This document shows positions 6,496 through 9,248 of a DNA stretch of 9,248 nt, piece after piece (positions within the stretch are counted from its first letter, which is position 1; each line of letters starts with the position of its first letter). Where the stretch lies: contig CALABN010000227.1 in the NCBI GenBank assembly GCA_937885735.1, positions 1 through 9,248 on the forward strand, given 5' to 3'. The notes below the pieces were generated by a model. The model saw only the letters and a program-made list of their open reading frames with translations, was not told where the DNA came from and did not search any database. The position numbers were made by a program, and so were the translations under genes. Origin of the DNA: an uncultured Bacteroidota bacterium. Lineage in GTDB: Bacteria > Bacteroidota > Bacteroidia > Bacteroidales > SZUA-534.

Positions 6496-8535
6496 CTACC
6501 AAATATCGACTCTGTCATCTTTTGGTATATACATTTTGCTTGACTCGTCAACTCCAAAGGCATCATACCAAGAATTGATATGCGGCAATGTTCCATTAAC
6601 ACGCCAACGGCCCAATGAATGAGGGTCGCTCTTGGTACGCTTGCGGATTTCCTCATCACGAATATTGCCGGCCCACACAGTAGCATATGCAATAAAGAAA
6701 CGCTGTTCTGGCGTAAAACCATCCTTATTAGTTAATGGTGATTCTTTTGTGGCATTCTTGAATGCCTGATAAGCTACTTGCAACCCGCCATGATCGGCGA
6801 GATTTTCACCGAGTGTCAACTGACCGTTTGCCTTCAAGTCATCAAGGACATTGATTTGGCTGAAGAAATCAGCCAAAGGCGTCACACGTTCGACGAAACG
6901 GTCGGCATCATCCTTTGCCCACCACTCGTGGAGATTGCCATCCTTATCAAATTGGCGGCCTTCATCGTCGAATCCGTGAGTCATCTCATGACCTATTACA
7001 ACTCCAATGGCGCCATAATTGAATGCATCGTCGGCCTCCATATCGAAAAATGGATATTGCAGGATTCCGGCAGGGAAGCAAATTTCGTTGGTTGTGGGAT
7101 TATAATACGCGTTTACGGTCTGCGGGGTCATCTGCCATTCGTCGCGATCGACAGGCTTGTTGTATTTTTTCCGAACCTCATAATCACATTCGGACGACAC
7201 TACAGCCAGAATGTTTTCCCAAAGAGACTTTTCTTCAGAAACAATCATATTTGAATAGTCGCGCCATATGTCAGGATATCCGATTTTCACATAGAAAGAA
7301 GCAAGTTTGTCAACTGCAACCGTTTTTACAGAATCACTCATCCAATCTTGCGCCAAGATGCGTTCGCGCAAGGCATCCTGAAGATTGCCGACCAATTTTA
7401 TCATACGCTCTTTATGAGCGACGGGGAAATACCTTTCAACATACAATTCGCCTATGGCTTCACCCAAATATTCATTGCACAAGTTTACCGCACGTTCCCA
7501 TCTTGGTTTTTCAGACAACTGTCCGCTTAATGTGGTTTCATAAAAATCAAAGGAAAGTTTTCTTATTTCATCGCTAAGGAACTTGGCAGAAGCGTCGATA
7601 TAGTGCCATTCAAGATATGCTATTTGAGACTCGACAGATTCCTCTTCAATCATTTTATTGACTTCGTACAAGAATTCCGGTTGGCAAAGATCAAGTTGTT
7701 GCAAGTTGACAAGTCTGATTTCATCACATAAGAAATTCAAATCTAGATTGCTGCATTTTTCATTTAAAACAGAAAGATCCACTTTATGATAGTTCGCTTC
7801 AGGATCGCGCAATTCAACGGCTGATTTTGACGCCATTGCCAATCGTGTTTCAATGCGCATCACATTTTCCATTTTTTGACGTGCAACAGGCTCTTCATCC
7901 CCGCAGACAGTCATAAACATTTTAACGACATATGCACGGAACGCATTCATTATCTTCTGCGTACTTTCATCTGCATCGACATAGTAATCTTTTTCGCCTA
8001 AAGACAAACCGCCCTGAGCAATAACAAATATATTGTTTCTGCTGTCTTTTGAATCGGCGCCAATGCCAAAATCGAAGTATCCATCAATGCCTTTGTGCAT
8101 AAATTGATACATAGTATGGACAAACTCATTTTTGTCAGAAATGTCTTGAATGATTTTCAAATCATTTTTCAAAGGTTTTGGTCCCTCATTGTTCAAGCGT
8201 GTGCTGTCCATCACTTGATTGTATAGAGTCTTTATTTTATACGCATTTGACCCCTCTTTCTGTTGTTTGTCTGCCAATTCTTTTATCAAGTCATTAACAC
8301 GCTCACGATTATCATTGGCTATCTTGTCGAACGATCCATAACGGGAAAACTCATCTGTCAGTGGGTTATTGCGCATCCAACCTCCACATGCAAACTGATA
8401 AAAATCATCGGCAGGATTGACTGTGGTGTCAAGATTTTCGAGCCTCAGTCCAGATTTTTGCTCCATATGGCCGCAAGAAAACATTATTGTTGCAATAGAC
8501 ATTAGCAATATACTTTTGGGTATTATTTTTTTCAT
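6496..8535 (-). CDS. M13 family zinc metallopeptidase lipoprotein (neprilysin/PepO-like)
   Basis: This is a 679-residue endopeptidase of family M13, which usually cuts oligopeptides, here outside the cytoplasm. A signal peptide ends near Cys21 (IMFSC; a relaxed Bacteroidetes lipobox), so it is probably a lipoprotein. The N-terminal M13 domain begins with DDFYQFACGGWM (43-54). The catalytic domain has NAYYNP (475-480), the zinc motif His516-Glu517-Met-Thr-His520, the third zinc ligand Glu577 in ENLADHGG (577-584), and the usual C-terminal RV-IW ending. All catalytic residues are present and the length is normal. The start was set at the ATG at 8535. The frame stays open to 8649, but that extension would run through the -7 element at 8566-8573 and into the tRNA terminator, and would bury the signal peptide. 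The gene is transcribed separately from the tRNA. No role beyond peptide degradation can be read from the context. Confidence 0.94.
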   Translation of the reverse strand: MKKIIPKSILLMSIATIMFSCGHMEQKSGLRLENLDTTVNPADDFYQFACGGWMRNNPLTDEFSRYGSFDKIANDNRERVNDLIKELADKQQKEGSNAYKIKTLYNQVMDSTRLNNEGPKPLKNDLKIIQDISDKNEFVHTMYQFMHKGIDGYFDFGIGADSKDSRNNIFVIAQGGLSLGEKDYYVDADESTQKIMNAFRAYVVKMFMTVCGDEEPVARQKMENVMRIETRLAMASKSAVELRDPEANYHKVDLSVLNEKCSNLDLNFLCDEIRLVNLQQLDLCQPEFLYEVNKMIEEESVESQIAYLEWHYIDASAKFLSDEIRKLSFDFYETTLSGQLSEKPRWERAVNLCNEYLGEAIGELYVERYFPVAHKERMIKLVGNLQDALRERILAQDWMSDSVKTVAVDKLASFYVKIGYPDIWRDYSNMIVSEEKSLWENILAVVSSECDYEVRKKYNKPVDRDEWQMTPQTVNAYYNPTTNEICFPAGILQYPFFDMEADDAFNYGAIGVVIGHEMTHGFDDEGRQFDKDGNLHEWWAKDDADRFVERVTPLADFFSQINVLDDLKANGQLTLGENLADHGGLQVAYQAFKNATKESPLTNKDGFTPEQRFFIAYATVWAGNIRDEEIRKRTKSDPHSLGRWRVNGTLPHINSWYDAFGVDESSKMYIPKDDRVDIW

Positions 8536-8565
8536 ATAACAAACAATTAGTTGCTGAAGAAAAAA

Positions 8566-8573
8566 CAAACATA
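8566..8573 (-). promoter_or_regulatory. -7 element for the M13 peptidase gene
   Basis: The minus strand reads TATGTTTG, an exact match to TAnnTTTG, 30 bases before the ATG at 8535. The leader would be about 24 bases. No clear TTTG is seen at 19-21 bases upstream. The element supports starting the gene at 8535 rather than at 8649. Confidence 0.5.
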
Positions 8574-8638
8574 TAACAAAAAACGGCACGTATTGTTTAA
8601 CACAGAAAAAAAATCGAATCCAGCAGTTGAATGAAAAC

Positions 8639-8661
8639 AAAAAAGCCACCGTAAAGGTGGC
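8639..8661 (-). terminator. Terminator of tRNA-Ala
   Basis: On the minus strand, GCCACC-TTTAC-GGTGGC forms a perfect 6-bp GC-rich stem with a 5-base loop, followed by six T residues (the complement of 8639-8644). It starts 9 bases after the tRNA 3' end and separates the tRNA from the M13 gene downstream. Confidence 0.82.
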
Positions 8662-8669
8662 CTAACGAG

Positions 8670-8743
<74 letters not shown>

Positions 8744-8762
8744 CCTTGACTGTTTTGCGGGG

Positions 8763-8793
8763 CAAATATATAAAATCAATCTAAACGTGCAAA
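8763..8793 (-). promoter_or_regulatory. Consensus Bacteroidetes promoter of tRNA-Ala
   Basis: On the minus strand, TTTG (8793-8790), exactly 19 bases of spacer, then TATATTTG (8770-8763) match the TTTG-N19-TAnnTTTG promoter perfectly. The -7 element ends 19 bases before the tRNA 5' end. The -33 half lies inside the last codons of the deacetylase gene, whose stop is at 8776-8778. Confidence 0.75.
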
Positions 8794-9093
8794 CGTGTAG
8801 CCCTTTTCTGAAAAATATTTGAGGACACGCGGCAATGCATAATACAGGTTTTGGCTTGCCTTGACTGAATCGTGGAAGGTTATTATGGAACCCTCTGTAG
8901 CATACTTAATCACACAATTGCAACAATCTTCCGGCTTCACGCGACGATTGTAGTCTTCGGGCATCACATCCCAAAGGACTGTACGGTAGCCTTGCTTGCG
9001 CAATGGATGTATCTGTCCCTTCACAAAACGGCCATATGGTGGGCGCATTAGTTTTGATTCGATGTACTGTGACGCAAGCGCAACATCGTCCAG
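8776..9093 (-). CDS. Polysaccharide deacetylase (NodB domain), C-terminal fragment
   Basis: This is the C-terminal 105 residues of a carbohydrate esterase family 4 (NodB-type) enzyme, which removes acetyl groups from N-acetylated glycans such as peptidoglycan. Visible motifs are RPPYGR (motif 3, codons at about 9045-9028), the WDVMPEDY block (motif 4) and ITFHDS (motif 5, around 8883-8866). The N-terminal half, with the catalytic TFDDG and metal-binding HxxxH motifs, is missing. Upstream of the RPPYG motif the frame still reads as authentic family sequence (DDVALASQYIESKL) up to about 9090, and then meets a TGA (9096-9094) where the sequence turns into dnaA on the other strand. The ATG at 9048 is inside the conserved motif and is not a real start. 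As it stands the fragment cannot be active. The true gene is probably whole in the source genome and was cut by a chimeric junction. Confidence 0.85.
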   Translation of the reverse strand: MDDVALASQYIESKLMRPPYGRFVKGQIHPLRKQGYRTVLWDVMPEDYNRRVKPEDCCNCVIKYATEGSIITFHDSVKASQNLYYALPRVLKYFSEKGYTFARLD

Positions 9094-9248
9094 TCAAGGC
9101 AGATTGCGATGTATCTTTGCAGGAACATGATTTCCAACTGTTCTCTCGCCACCATCGGCTCGGAGATCGGCGGCAAGGACCACGCCACTGTCCTCCACGC
9201 CTGCAATACGGTTTCCGACCTTATGTCGACAGACAGAGTATTCAAGAA
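9073..9248 (+). CDS. dnaA: DnaA C-terminal domain fragment (chromosomal replication initiator)
   Basis: The plus-strand frame gives 58 residues, open to the window edge, that match domain IV of DnaA, the helix-turn-helix that binds DnaA boxes at oriC. RKRNIVQSRQIAMYL is the start of the basic helix region, followed by CSLATIGSEIGGKDHATVLH, which contains the DnaA signature GGKDHATV-HAC, then NTVSDLMSTDRVFK. Nothing upstream belongs to dnaA: a TGA sits in frame at 9070-9072 and the sequence there is the antisense of a polysaccharide deacetylase. Domains I-III, including the AAA+ ATPase, are therefore missing. Bases 9121-9240 are about 56% G+C, higher than the neighbouring deacetylase stretch (about 48%), which hints at a different origin. 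The gene is probably whole in its source genome and was joined here artificially. No DnaA boxes or oriC were identified. Confidence 0.88.

Noticed and set aside
8536..8649. N-terminal extension of the M13 peptidase frame to an ATG at 8649.
   Set aside because: It overlaps the tRNA terminator and the -7 element at 8566-8573 and would place 38 extra residues before a normal lipoprotein signal peptide.
8776..9048. ATG at 9048 as the real start of the deacetylase.
   Set aside because: This Met sits immediately before the conserved RPPYG motif, and authentic sequence continues upstream of it; the gene is truncated, not short.
9048..9245. Minus-strand frame of 65 codons at the right end.
   Set aside because: It is the antisense of the DnaA C-terminal domain, which has a clear family signature on the plus strand.

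Overview
The window reads as chromosomal DNA of a member of the Bacteroidales. The evidence is Bacteroidetes-type promoters (TTTG-N19-TAnnTTTG), A/T-rich start contexts without clear Shine-Dalgarno sequences, DUF4369/thioredoxin lipoproteins, a very large outer-membrane beta-barrel protein with a carboxypeptidase-like regulatory domain, and an M13 metallopeptidase lipoprotein. No genus can be fixed from the sequence alone. Most of it is ordinary cell-envelope housekeeping DNA, with no phage, insertion sequence, CRISPR array or recognisable defence system. The oddities are at the two ends and in one intergenic stretch.

Layout, left to right. At 1-775 (minus) lies the front part of a lipoprotein whose reading frame breaks near 155 and resumes in another frame up to the window edge. 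At 776-1066 is a divergent intergenic region with a candidate small structured RNA ending in a strong terminator (989-1021). At 1067-1651 (plus) is a DUF436/UPF0340 protein. At 1737-2894 (plus) is a TlpA-like thioredoxin lipoprotein with a CGPC active site. Two terminators (2923-2947 and 3201-3231) separate it from the convergent 974-residue outer-membrane beta-barrel protein at 3267-6191 (minus), which carries an unusual Gly/Met-rich insert and a Gly/Phe/Pro tail. Next on the minus strand come an M13 zinc metallopeptidase lipoprotein (6496-8535), tRNA-Ala(GGC) with its own promoter and terminator (8645-8793), and the C-terminal third or so of a polysaccharide deacetylase (8776-9093).

At 9073-9093 the sequence changes identity. 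The deacetylase loses its N-terminal half, and the opposite strand becomes the C-terminal DNA-binding domain of DnaA (9073-9248), which lacks everything upstream. The two truncated genes overlap head to head by at most 21 bases. This looks like a chimeric junction (misassembly or library artefact) rather than a natural gene arrangement. With the frameshift at the other end, it suggests that both ends of the window should be treated as lower quality.

Functionally, four of the protein genes encode exported envelope proteins: two lipoproteins of the DUF4369 type, one outer-membrane barrel and one lipoprotein peptidase. They appear to be independently transcribed units, since most have their own candidate promoter or terminator. 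Nothing in the sequence shows that they form one pathway.
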